NCBI RefSeq assembly: GCF_946886105.1
Contig: NZ_CAMPHV010000003.1
Coordinates: forward strand, 124,001-188,000
DNA: 64,000 bases
Reading direction: 5' to 3'
DNA from: an uncultured Pseudomonas sp.
Lineage (GTDB): Bacteria > Pseudomonadota > Gammaproteobacteria > Pseudomonadales > Pseudomonadaceae
Shown here: positions 16,917 through 24,808 of the stretch, piece by piece
How the letters are laid out: every line of letters begins with the position of its first letter
How positions within the stretch are numbered: position 1 is the first letter of the stretch
Notes under the pieces: generated by a model
Told to the model about the DNA's origin: nothing
The model's input: only the letters and a program-made list of their open reading frames with translations
The model's database searches: none
Translations under genes and position numbers: made by a program

Positions 16917-17786
16917 ATGAGTCAGGTGTTGAATGAATTGGTCGCCCTGCTGACCCTGGAAACCATCGAAGAAAACCTGTTTCGCGGCGTCAGCCAGGAC
17001 CTGGGCTTTCGCCAGCTGTTCGGCGGCCAGGTGCTCGGCCAGTGCGTATCGGCGGCCAGCCAGACGGTCGATCCGGCGCGCCATGTGCACTCGATGCATG
17101 GGTACTTTCTGCGCCCCGGCGATGCCGGTTTGCCGGTGGTCTATCAGGTCGACCGGGTGCGCGACGGCGGCAGCTTCAGCACCCGGCGGGTGACGGCGAT
17201 CCAGAAGGGCAAGCCGATCTTCACCTGCAGCGCTTCCTTCCAGTTCGACGAGGACGGCTTCCATCACCAGAACAGCATGCCCGAGGTGCCGGGGCCGGAG
17301 GAGCTGAAGTCGGAAACCGAACTGTCGCGCATGGTCGAGGCGATGATTCCCGAGCGCATGCGCGAGCGCGCCACCAGCGAAAAGCCCATCGAAATCCGCC
17401 CGGTGACGCGGATCAATCCCTTCGCCCCAGAGCCCTGCGAACCGGTCAAATATGTCTGGTTCCGCGCCGCCGGTGCGCTGCCGGACGAACCGCAACTGCA
17501 CAAACTGCTGCTGGCCTACGCCAGCGACTTCAACCTGCTGACCACCTCGATGCAGCCCCACGGCGTGTCGGTGTTCCAGAAGTTCATGCAGGTCGCCAGC
17601 CTCGACCACGCGCTCTGGTTCCACGCCGATCTGCGCATGGACGACTGGCTGCTGTACGCCATGGACAGCCCCTGGGCCGGCAATGCCCGCGGCTTCTCCC
17701 GCGGCAGTATCTTCAACCGCCAGGGCCAGCTGGTCGCCTCGGTGGCCCAGGAAGGGTTGACCCGTATCCGTGAGGATTGGAAGTGA
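16917..17786 (+). CDS. tesB: Acyl-CoA thioesterase II (TesB)
   Basis: The 289-residue protein has the double hot-dog fold of TesB. RGVSQDLGFRQLFGGQVLGQ is the N-terminal signature, HSMHGYFLRPGD and RDGGSFSTRRVTAIQ are the first hot-dog core, and HALWFHADLRMDDWLLY followed by GSIFNRQGQLVASVAQEGL is the second. The catalytic Asp, Thr/Ser and Gln of TesB are expected in DDWLLY, the LLTTSM region and AQEG. It hydrolyses medium- and long-chain acyl-CoA in the cytoplasm. GGAG precedes ATG 16917. The HAD gene follows after 16 bases. Confidence 0.93.
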   Translation: MSQVLNELVALLTLETIEENLFRGVSQDLGFRQLFGGQVLGQCVSAASQTVDPARHVHSMHGYFLRPGDAGLPVVYQVDRVRDGGSFSTRRVTAIQKGKPIFTCSASFQFDEDGFHHQNSMPEVPGPEELKSETELSRMVEAMIPERMRERATSEKPIEIRPVTRINPFAPEPCEPVKYVWFRAAGALPDEPQLHKLLLAYASDFNLLTTSMQPHGVSVFQKFMQVASLDHALWFHADLRMDDWLLYAMDSPWAGNARGFSRGSIFNRQGQLVASVAQEGLTRIREDWK

Positions 17787-17802
17787 GTCGTGAGGATTGG
17801 AA

Positions 17803-18390
17803 ATGACCCTGCGCACGGCGCGCCATTGGGTGTTCGACATGGACGGCACCCTGACCCTCGCCGTGCATGATTTCGAGGCGATCAAGCGGGCGCTGGAAAT
17901 TCCCCTGGAGCATGACATCCTGCACCACCTCGCCGCCTTGCCCGCCGAGGTGGCGGCGGCCAAACACGCCTGGCTGCTGGACCACGAGCGTGAATTGGCC
18001 CTCGGCGCGCAGCCGGCACCGGGCGCCGTCGAGCTGGTGCGCGAGCTGCACGGGCGCGGTTACCGGCTCGGCATCCTCACCCGCAACGCCCGCGAACTGG
18101 CATTGGTAACCCTGCGGGCCATTGGTCTGGGCGACTGCTTCGCCAGCGACGATATCCTCGGTCGCGACGAGGCGCCGCCGAAACCCCATCCCGGCGGCCT
18201 GTTGCACCTGGCTGAACGCTGGCGGGTGGCGCCGAGTGAACTGGTGATGGTCGGCGACTATCGATATGACTTGGAGTGCGCGCGGGCGGCGGGGGCTTAC
18301 AGCGTACTGGTCAATCTCGCGGAAAACCCCTGGCCGGAACTGGCCGATCATTTCGCCGCAGATTGCCTGGCGCTGCGCCAGGCGCTCTAG
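17803..18390 (+). CDS. HAD-superfamily phosphatase
   Basis: The 195-residue protein carries HAD motif I WVFDMDGTLT, motif II in GILTRNA, the lysine in EAPPKPHPGGL and motif IV MVGDYRYDLECARAAG. It has a small helical cap, so it belongs to subfamily IA, similar to phosphoglycolate phosphatase-like enzymes; its substrate is unknown. ATG at 17803 is preceded by GTGAGGATTGGAA, which is a direct duplication of the last bases of tesB. The two genes are almost certainly cotranscribed. Confidence 0.87.
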   Translation: MTLRTARHWVFDMDGTLTLAVHDFEAIKRALEIPLEHDILHHLAALPAEVAAAKHAWLLDHERELALGAQPAPGAVELVRELHGRGYRLGILTRNARELALVTLRAIGLGDCFASDDILGRDEAPPKPHPGGLLHLAERWRVAPSELVMVGDYRYDLECARAAGAYSVLVNLAENPWPELADHFAADCLALRQAL

Positions 18391-18492
18391 GTCGAGCCCA
18401 GATCGGCGGCAGTCGATTCACTGATCGAGATCAAGACCCGCCGCCGCTCTGCGCTCACACTGCGCAGACCGTCCTTCGCCGGGAGAACCGCC

Positions 18493-18813
18493 ATGACCGA
18501 TTTCGATCCGCAAGCCGCACTGGATGCTTTGTACAACGAATACCGCGAGCGCGCCGAGGCGATTCGCCGCGATATGCAGCGCAGCGAACCGGTGGAAGCC
18601 ATCGAGCAAGCCCAGCAGCGGCAGAACGATGAAGTGCTCAACGCCTTGCTGGCCGAGGCCGAGGAGGGCATGGATCAGGTCGGTCTGGCCCGCTTGCGCC
18701 TGGCCGAAGGGCGATACGGCAGTTGTTTGAAATGCGCCCGGCCGATCGAGGCCGCGCGTTTGCAGGCGCTGCCCGCTGCCAGTTTCTGCGCGGCCTGCGC
18801 CGACAATCCTTAG
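18493..18813 (+). CDS. DksA/TraR-type C4 zinc-finger protein
   Basis: The 106-residue product has an N-terminal coiled-coil stretch rich in E, R and A and a C-terminal four-cysteine finger (CLKC, then CAAC about 20 residues later). This is the small DksA/TraR family that binds the secondary channel of RNA polymerase. The protein is shorter than DksA (about 150 residues) and has the AEEGMDQVGLARLRLAEGRYGSC lead-in common to the short Pseudomonas paralogues. GGGAG lies before the ATG. It faces the antiporter gene tail to tail with 9 bases between. Confidence 0.87.
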   Translation: MTDFDPQAALDALYNEYRERAEAIRRDMQRSEPVEAIEQAQQRQNDEVLNALLAEAEEGMDQVGLARLRLAEGRYGSCLKCARPIEAARLQALPAASFCAACADNP

Positions 18814-18822
18814 TCCCGACAG

Positions 18823-20454
18823 CTAGCCGCTCAGGTCCTCTAACAGCCGCCGTGCAGCGGACTCGGCGGCATCAGTGTAGGGACGCAGTACATTGGCCGC
18901 GCCAGCATGGTGCAGGGCATCGGCGTCGGCGTCATGAAAAGCGCTTAGGGTGACCTGACCGCCGAAAGATTGGCTGCGTAGCGCACGCAGCAGTATCGCA
19001 TTGACGTCGCGTTGCGGAATGGTGCTGACCAGCAAGCGCGCCCGTTGCAACGGCATATGCGCCAGGAAGTCGACATCTTCGGCATCGCCGTAACACACGT
19101 TGAGCCCCTCGTCGCGGGCCTCGGCCAGGGCTTCCGGGTCGAAATCGATACCGAGCACGCGCAGTTCCGCCTGTTCGAGCTGTTTTGCCAGTTGCCGGCC
19201 GTAGCGACCCATGCCGTAGACGATGATGTCCGGCTGGGCAAAGGGCGGGGCGTTGTCGTCGGCGTTTTCGCGGTGGGCGACCTGGCGCTCGAACAGCCCA
19301 AGCCACGGCGACAGGCGCGCGAACAGCGGCTGTGCGTGAAGGATCATGTAGGTGGACAAGGTAATGGTGATCAATCCGACCAGAGTGGTCAGGCCCAGCG
19401 CATCCTGACCGATATGGCCGAGGCCTATGCCCATGGCGACGAAGATGATCGAGAACTCGCTGATCTGCGCCACCGTCAGCCCGGCCATGAAACCGGTGCG
19501 CTTGCGGTAACCCATCCAGCCCATGATCGCCATAACGATCAGTGGATTGCCGATCAACACGAACAACGACAGCAACAGGGCGCTGCCGATCTGACCCTGG
19601 ATGTGACCGAAGTCCAACTGAATACCCAGGTGCAGAAAGAAGAACAGCAGAAGAAAGTCGCGCAGGCTGGTCAGGCGACTGGCCACCGCTTCACGCAATG
19701 AGGTCGAGGCCAGGGAGAAACCAGCGAGAAAGGCGCCGATCTCCTTGGACATACCGAGGAATTCGGCGCCAGCGGCAAGCAGCGTGCCCCAGGCGATCGC
19801 CACCAGCATCAGCAGTTCCGGTGAGTGCGCCATGGTCGTGAGCAGGCGCGGCAGCACGAAGCGCATCAGCAGATAGAGCGTCGCCAGGCTGCTCAGCAGG
19901 GCGCCGATCAGGGCCAACGGCTGCAGCCCCTGCTGCTCGCCGTCGCTTGGCTGATAAAGGTTGAGACCGAGCATCGCCAGAACCACGGCGATGTCCTGCA
20001 CGATCAGGAAACCCATGGCTATGCGCCCGTGCAACGAGTCGATCTCGCCTTTGTCGGACAGCAGCTTGACGATGATGATGGTGCTGGAGAACGTCAGCGC
20101 TACGGCTACATAGAGCGCCGTCAGCCAGTCCAGACCGAGCAACCGGCACAGCAGGAAGCCGAACAGGATGGTGAACGCCAGCTGGCCCAGCCCTGTCGCC
20201 AGCGCTACAGGCCCCAGGGTGCGCACCAGGCGCATGTCGAGCTTCAGGCCGACCACGAACAACAGCACAGTGATGCCGATTTCCGCCAGCAGGTCGAGTG
20301 GTTGGTTCGCGCTGCTCAGGCCCAGCACTGCGGGGCCGGCCAATATACCGACGAGAATGTAAGCAATGATCAACGGTTGGCGCAGTTTCACCGCGATGCC
20401 GCCGAGCAGAGCGGACAACGCCAGCAGCACCGCGACTTCCTGAAAAAGACTCAT
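18823..20454 (-). CDS. CPA2 monovalent cation:proton antiporter with TrkA-N domain
   Basis: The 543-residue protein has about twelve hydrophobic helices in residues 1-385 (QPLIIAYILVGILAGP, ALTFSSTIIIVKLLSDKGE, GMSKEIGAFLAGFSLA). A cytosolic NAD-binding RCK domain follows (IIVYGMGRYGRQLAKQL, VLGIDFDPEALAEARDEG). This is the layout of KefB/KefC-like transporters, exchanging K+ or Na+ for H+ and gated by nucleotide or thiol ligands. No KefF/KefG-type ancillary gene is adjacent. Start ATG 20454 was preferred to an upstream in-frame start because the membrane part begins at once. Confidence 0.88.
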   Translation of the reverse strand: MSLFQEVAVLLALSALLGGIAVKLRQPLIIAYILVGILAGPAVLGLSSANQPLDLLAEIGITVLLFVVGLKLDMRLVRTLGPVALATGLGQLAFTILFGFLLCRLLGLDWLTALYVAVALTFSSTIIIVKLLSDKGEIDSLHGRIAMGFLIVQDIAVVLAMLGLNLYQPSDGEQQGLQPLALIGALLSSLATLYLLMRFVLPRLLTTMAHSPELLMLVAIAWGTLLAAGAEFLGMSKEIGAFLAGFSLASTSLREAVASRLTSLRDFLLLFFFLHLGIQLDFGHIQGQIGSALLLSLFVLIGNPLIVMAIMGWMGYRKRTGFMAGLTVAQISEFSIIFVAMGIGLGHIGQDALGLTTLVGLITITLSTYMILHAQPLFARLSPWLGLFERQVAHRENADDNAPPFAQPDIIVYGMGRYGRQLAKQLEQAELRVLGIDFDPEALAEARDEGLNVCYGDAEDVDFLAHMPLQRARLLVSTIPQRDVNAILLRALRSQSFGGQVTLSAFHDADADALHHAGAANVLRPYTDAAESAARRLLEDLSG

Positions 20455-20599
20455 GGCTTGATTTCCTGATGGTTGCACCACAGCTTAGAGTGGATAAGCC
20501 GGCTTGCCGTTGCCGCGGATCAAGCATACGGCTTGTGGATGCCGGCCGATGCGGCCATGATTTCTCCAGCCCCGTTTGCCCCCCGTGTAAGGATTACCA

Positions 20600-23053
20600 A
20601 TGCCCGATTCCGTTGCTGCCCATCTGCGGTTGGCGCCTGAAGCTTTAACCCGTCCTTTCTCCCCGGAACAGTTCGATTTCGCCAGCACCGACGATCTGGA
20701 GCCCTTCCGCGGCGTGCTCGGTCAGGAACGCGCGGTCGAAGCCTTGCAGTTCGGCGTGGCCATGCCGCGCCCCGGTTACAACGTATTCGTCATGGGCGAG
20801 CCGGGTACCGGCCGCTTCTCCTTCGTCAAGCGCTACCTCAAGGCCGAAGCCAAGCGCCTGGAAACCCCGGCCGACCGGGTCTACGTCAATCATTTCGACG
20901 AACCCCGCGAGCCCCGCGCACTGGAGCTGCCGGCCGGTACCGCCGGTGAGTTCATCGCCGATATCAACGGCCTGGTCGACAACCTGCTGGCGACCTTCCC
21001 GGCGGTATTCGAGCACCCCTCGTTCCAGCAGAAGAAAAACGCCATCGACCGCGCCTTCAATAAGCGCTACGACCAGGCCCTGGACGTGATCGAGCGGCTG
21101 TCTCTGGAAAAGAACGTCGCGCTATACCGCGACAGCAGCAATATCGCCTTCACCCCGATGGTCGACGGCAAAGCCCTCGACGAGGCCGAGTTCGCCCAAT
21201 TGCCGGAAGCCGACCGCGAGCGCTTCCACCTGGATATCGCCACCCTGGAGGAACGCCTCAACGAGGAACTCGCCAGCCTGCCGCAATGGAAGCGCGAGTC
21301 GAGCAACCAGTTGCGCCAGCTCAACGAGGAAACCATCACAGTCGCGCTGCAACCGCTGCTCGCGCCCTTGTCGGAGAAGTACGCGGAAAATGCCGAGGTC
21401 TGCGCTTACCTGCAGGCGGTGCAGGTCAACCTGCTGAAAACCGTGGTCGATCAATTGGTCGAAGTGGAAAAGGCCGACGCCCAGACCCGCAAGATGCTCG
21501 AAGAGCAGTACTGTCCGAGCCTGGTGGTCGGCCATCACGCTCAGGGCGGCGCGCCCGTAGTGTTCGAGCCGCACCCGACCTACGACAACCTGTTCGGCCG
21601 CATCGAATACAACGCCGACCAGGGCGCGCTCTACACCAGCTACCGGCAATTGCGCCCCGGCGCGCTGCACCGCGCCAACGGCGGTTTTCTGATTCTCGAA
21701 GCGGAAAAGATGCTCGGCGAGCCGTTCGTCTGGGATGCGCTCAAGCGCGCTCTGCATTCGCGGCAACTGAAAATGGAGTCGCCGCTCGGCGATCTCGGCC
21801 GTATTGCCACCGTGACGCTCAACCCGCAGGTGATTCCGCTGCAGGTCAAGGTGATCATCATCGGCGCGCGTCAGCTGTACTACGCGTTGCAGGATCACGA
21901 TCCGGACTTCCAGGAAATGTTCCGCGTGCTGGTCGACTTCGACGAGGACATTCCCCTTGGCGATGAAAGCCTGGAGCAGTTCGCCCAGTTGATGAAAACC
22001 CGCACCATGGAAGAGGGCATGGCGCCGCTCAGCGCCGCCGCGGTGGCGCGTCTGGCGACCTACAGCGCACGCCTGGCCGAGCACCAGGGGCGTTTGTCGG
22101 CGCGCATCGGCGACCTGTTCCAGCTGGTCAGCGAGGCCGACTTCATCCGTCAACTGGCCAGCGAGACGATCACCGATGTCGGCCATATCGAGCGCGCGCT
22201 CAAGGCCAAGGCCACGCGCACCGGACGGGTCTCGGCGCGGATCATCGACGACATGCTGGCCGGCATCATCCTGATCGACACCGCGGGCGCCGCTGTGGGC
22301 AAATGCAACGGCCTGACCGTACTGGAAGTCGGCGATTCGGCGTTCGGCGTGCCGGCGCGCATCTCCGCCACGGTGTATCCGGGCGGCAGCGGCATCGTCG
22401 ACATCGAGCGCGAGGTCAACCTCGGCCAGCCGATCCACTCCAAGGGCGTGATGATCCTCACCGGCTACCTGGGCAGCCGCTATGCCCAGGAATTCCCTCT
22501 GGAAATCTCCGCGAGCATCGCCCTGGAACAGTCCTACGGCTATGTCGACGGCGACAGCGCCTCGCTCGGCGAAGTCTGTACGCTGATCTCGGCGTTGTCG
22601 CGCACGCCGCTCAAGCAGTGCTTCGCCATCACCGGTTCGATCAACCAGTTCGGCGAGGTGCAGGCGGTCGGCGGGGTCAACGAGAAGATCGAGGGCTTCT
22701 TCCGCCTGTGCGAGGCCCGCGGCCTGACCGGCGAGCAGGGGGCGATCATTCCGCACTCCAATGTCTCGACCCTGATGCTCGACGAGCGGGTGCTGCAGGC
22801 GGTGCGCGCCGGGCAGTTCCATATCTACGCCGTGCGCCAGGTCGACGAGGCGCTGAGCCTGCTGGTCGGCGAGGAAGTCGGCAGCCCGAACGACAAAGGC
22901 CAGTTCCCCAAGGGCAGCGTCAACGCCCGTGTCGTCGAACGGCTGCGTGAAATCGCCGAAATGGGCATGGCCGAGGAAGAAAAGGAAGCGCCGAAAATCG
23001 AGGAGACCGTGGTCGCGGTGAAAAAGCCTCGGGCGAAAAAACCGGCGGCTTGA
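20600..23053 (+). CDS. Lon-family ATP-dependent protease (LonB/AsrA-like)
   Basis: The 817-residue protein has an N-terminal AAA-type ATPase of the AAA_32 kind (FVMGEPGTGRFSFVKRYL, Walker A-like), a long helical insertion, a second ATP-handling region with ALHRANGGFLILEAEKML (Walker B-like), and a C-terminal Lon protease domain. The catalytic serine is in YVDGDSASLGEV and the lysine in GGVNEKIEGFF. It lacks the N-terminal substrate domain of classical Lon. The P. aeruginosa relative AsrA is linked to aminoglycoside stress; equivalence is inferred from similarity. The tail is K/A-rich. AAGGA precedes the ATG. Confidence 0.9.
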   Translation: MPDSVAAHLRLAPEALTRPFSPEQFDFASTDDLEPFRGVLGQERAVEALQFGVAMPRPGYNVFVMGEPGTGRFSFVKRYLKAEAKRLETPADRVYVNHFDEPREPRALELPAGTAGEFIADINGLVDNLLATFPAVFEHPSFQQKKNAIDRAFNKRYDQALDVIERLSLEKNVALYRDSSNIAFTPMVDGKALDEAEFAQLPEADRERFHLDIATLEERLNEELASLPQWKRESSNQLRQLNEETITVALQPLLAPLSEKYAENAEVCAYLQAVQVNLLKTVVDQLVEVEKADAQTRKMLEEQYCPSLVVGHHAQGGAPVVFEPHPTYDNLFGRIEYNADQGALYTSYRQLRPGALHRANGGFLILEAEKMLGEPFVWDALKRALHSRQLKMESPLGDLGRIATVTLNPQVIPLQVKVIIIGARQLYYALQDHDPDFQEMFRVLVDFDEDIPLGDESLEQFAQLMKTRTMEEGMAPLSAAAVARLATYSARLAEHQGRLSARIGDLFQLVSEADFIRQLASETITDVGHIERALKAKATRTGRVSARIIDDMLAGIILIDTAGAAVGKCNGLTVLEVGDSAFGVPARISATVYPGGSGIVDIEREVNLGQPIHSKGVMILTGYLGSRYAQEFPLEISASIALEQSYGYVDGDSASLGEVCTLISALSRTPLKQCFAITGSINQFGEVQAVGGVNEKIEGFFRLCEARGLTGEQGAIIPHSNVSTLMLDERVLQAVRAGQFHIYAVRQVDEALSLLVGEEVGSPNDKGQFPKGSVNARVVERLREIAEMGMAEEEKEAPKIEETVVAVKKPRAKKPAA

Positions 23054-23157
23054 GCATTGGCCGAAAGATTGGTTCGATCGCCGGTCTTCGCCCCGGCGAG
23101 TCGTACTGCCGGGGAAAGTACCCGCCGGTACGGCTTTTGCGGGTTTGATCCACACAG

Positions 23158-23166
23158 TTATCCACA
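23158..23166 (+). promoter_or_regulatory. DnaA box
   Basis: TTATCCACA is an exact copy of the consensus DnaA-binding 9-mer, preceded 9 bases upstream by TGATCCACA, a one-mismatch site. It is in the gap between the Lon-type protease gene and the hypothetical gene at 23248. Whether DnaA acts here is unknown. Confidence 0.5.
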
Positions 23167-23247
23167 ACCTGGTGCGATAACTGTCGGCTTCCCTGCTTCG
23201 CCCACTCGGGTGTAGGCTGGAGGCAGGTTTCCTCGAGGGTCGCCGCG

Positions 23248-23589
23248 ATGCCGCGCAACCTTTGCCTTACCCGCCAATGTTTGGGACTGGTGACTCGTAT
23301 CGAGTGCGCCGTGTTGCCGTTGGCGGGCGAGAAGGGCCTCTGGACGCTGATCTGCGCGGCGGGTATGTCCGGTGCACAACCCTCGACGATCAAGGCACAA
23401 GGCCCGTTCTACGGGCCTTTCGTTGCCGAGGGGGTGTTGCTGGCGATTGCTGAAAGCCTGGCGGCGCAAGGCTATGGCATCTGCGACGAGCTGCCGATCT
23501 GGCGTTTGCATATCCAGGCGGAACTACGCCGCTTGAACGGCGCACGTTGCCGTAACCTCGGCGATTATCAGTTCAAACCGGAAAATTAA
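23248..23589 (+). CDS. Conserved Pseudomonas hypothetical protein
   Basis: The 113-residue product does not belong to a family I can name. Motifs are LCLTRQCLGLVTRIECAV at the start, STIKAQGPFYGPFVAEGVL in the middle and IWRLHIQAELRRLNG near the end. Proteins of this pattern are found next to the Lon-type protease in other pseudomonads, as far as I recall, so the gene looks conserved and not a spurious frame. It contains one clear helix (VAEGVLLAIAESLAAQGY) and no signal or membrane segment. Perfect DnaA boxes lie on both sides of it. Confidence 0.7.
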   Translation: MPRNLCLTRQCLGLVTRIECAVLPLAGEKGLWTLICAAGMSGAQPSTIKAQGPFYGPFVAEGVLLAIAESLAAQGYGICDELPIWRLHIQAELRRLNGARCRNLGDYQFKPEN

Positions 23590-23675
23590 TGGTCGGCTGA
23601 GCAGCATTTGACCAGCCCGCACGAATGCCGCTGCCGCGCGCTTTGCAGTGATCGATCCTGAAGCTGCCCACAAGG

Positions 23676-23684
23676 TTATCCACA
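23676..23684 (+). promoter_or_regulatory. DnaA box
   Basis: A second exact TTATCCACA lies 109 bases before the UPF0114 gene. Together with the copy at 23158 it brackets the hypothetical gene. No AT-rich unwinding region, dnaA or dnaN is nearby, so these are not evidence for an origin. Confidence 0.5.
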
Positions 23685-23792
23685 GTTGCCGGGGATAACC
23701 TGCTTCGACGTTTATCGCAACAATGCCGGGGGTTGTCTGCAAGGCCATGCTGGGTATACTCGCCGGCTGTTTGAGCCCTTAGTGAGCCCCCT

Positions 23793-24281
23793 ATGGAACG
23801 CTTTATCGAAAACGCGATGTATGCATCCCGTTGGCTGCTGGCACCTCTGTATTTTGGCCTGTCACTCGGACTCTTGGCCTTGATGCTGAAGTTCTTTCAA
23901 GAAATCTTTCATATTCTCCCCAGCGTATTCGCCATCGCTGAGGCCGATCTGATCCTGGTGATCCTGTCGTTGATCGACATGGCCCTGGTCGGCGGTCTGC
24001 TGGTGATGGTGATGATTTCCGGCTACGAGAACTTCGTCTCGCAGTTGGACATTGATGAAGGCAAGGAAAAGCTCAGCTGGTTGGGCAAGATGGACTCCGG
24101 CTCGCTGAAGATGAAGGTCGCCGCCTCCATCGTGGCGATCTCTTCGATTCACCTGCTTAAAGTGTTTATGAATGCGGAGAACATCCAGACGGACTACCTG
24201 ATGTGGTACGTGATCATCCATATGGCCTTTGTGGTCTCGGCGTTCGCCATGGGTTACTTGGACAAGCTGACCAAGCACTGA
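23793..24281 (+). CDS. UPF0114/YqhA family inner-membrane protein
   Basis: The 162-residue protein is made of four hydrophobic helices (residues about 10-32, 52-80, 110-127 and 135-155) and matches the UPF0114 pattern: [49 protein letters not shown] and [12 protein letters not shown]. The function of the family is not established. A strong terminator follows directly, so this is the end of a transcript. Confidence 0.9.
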   Translation: MERFIENAMYASRWLLAPLYFGLSLGLLALMLKFFQEIFHILPSVFAIAEADLILVILSLIDMALVGGLLVMVMISGYENFVSQLDIDEGKEKLSWLGKMDSGSLKMKVAASIVAISSIHLLKVFMNAENIQTDYLMWYVIIHMAFVVSAFAMGYLDKLTKH

Positions 24282-24298
24282 TCGCCCGCCCAGCCACC

Positions 24299-24335
24299 AA
24301 ACCGCCCGGCCGTTGCAAAACGGACGGGCGGTTTG
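24299..24335 (+). terminator. Rho-independent terminator
   Basis: AAACCGCCCG and CGGGCGGTTT form a 10-base stem with a loop of about 16 bases, followed by a short T-containing tract. It is 17 bases downstream of the UPF0114 stop. Confidence 0.8.
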
Positions 24336-24360
24336 CTTTCTGCCTTGCGCTTTGCTTTTA

Positions 24361-24397
24361 TTGTACAAAAATAAATTATGTATAATTTTTGTATAAT
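24361..24397 (+). promoter_or_regulatory. AT-rich palindromic control region with two TATAAT boxes
   Basis: TTGTACAAAAAT at 24361-24372 is mirrored by ATTTTTGTATAA at 24385-24396 with one mismatch. Two TATAAT hexamers occur at 24381 and 24392. The stretch is exceptionally AT-rich for this window and lies directly before the DUF6482-photolyase block. The TTGTACA/TGTATAA half-sites resemble operators of MerR-type regulators such as LitR/CarH, which control photolyase genes in some pseudomonads, but no regulator gene is in the window. Confidence 0.55.
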
Positions 24398-24418
24398 TTA
24401 AGCCGTGAGGTCGACGCC

Positions 24419-24724
24419 ATGTATCTGCACGATTTATCCGCCCATGCGCATGCCGGGCACATCGACGAACTCAACCTGATCTCCATCGAGGGCGGGATCT
24501 ACGTTCTGGAAGTTCGTATGGCGGGGCGTGCGCAGTCCTTGCACGACGGAAACGGCCGCACCCTGCACTTGCGTTCGGTGGAGCACGCCCGCGAGCTGCT
24601 GCACGAGTTACCTCAGGTGCCTTTCCATCTGGTGCATGCCTCGGTGCACGACGAGATGTGCGGCATGCCGACCGGCACTCAGAACACCCTGCGCGTGCCT
24701 ATTTCCTTGAGCTCTTCCTGGTAG
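24419..24724 (+). CDS. DUF6482 family small protein
   Basis: From ATG at 24419 the product is 101 residues, beginning MYLHDLSAHAHAGHIDELNL. It has a beta-rich middle (GGIYVLEVRMAGRAQSL) and a histidine-containing core (LRSVEHARELLHELP, FHLVHASVHDEMCG). I place it in DUF6482, a Pseudomonas family without known function. GAGG is 9 bases before the ATG. An earlier in-frame start at 24389 is inside the palindromic promoter region and is rejected. The photolyase gene follows after 84 bases, so both may share the promoter. Confidence 0.72.
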   Translation: MYLHDLSAHAHAGHIDELNLISIEGGIYVLEVRMAGRAQSLHDGNGRTLHLRSVEHARELLHELPQVPFHLVHASVHDEMCGMPTGTQNTLRVPISLSSSW

Positions 24725-24808
24725 GGCCTGGCCGCGACGAGCCCATCGGGCACTCATGCACCTTGCCAAGCGCTGTCGGCGCTTTCATCGCCGCGAGATC
24801 GTCGTTCT

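Noticed and set aside
21122..23167. A 681-codon open frame antisense to the Lon-type protease
   Set aside because: Composition is typical of a shadow frame rich in H, Q and R; the sense frame has catalytic Ser and Lys and a ribosome site.
23158..23684. Replication origin suggested by DnaA boxes
   Set aside because: There are only two exact boxes, no AT-rich unwinding stretch and no dnaA, dnaN, gidA or rpmH nearby.
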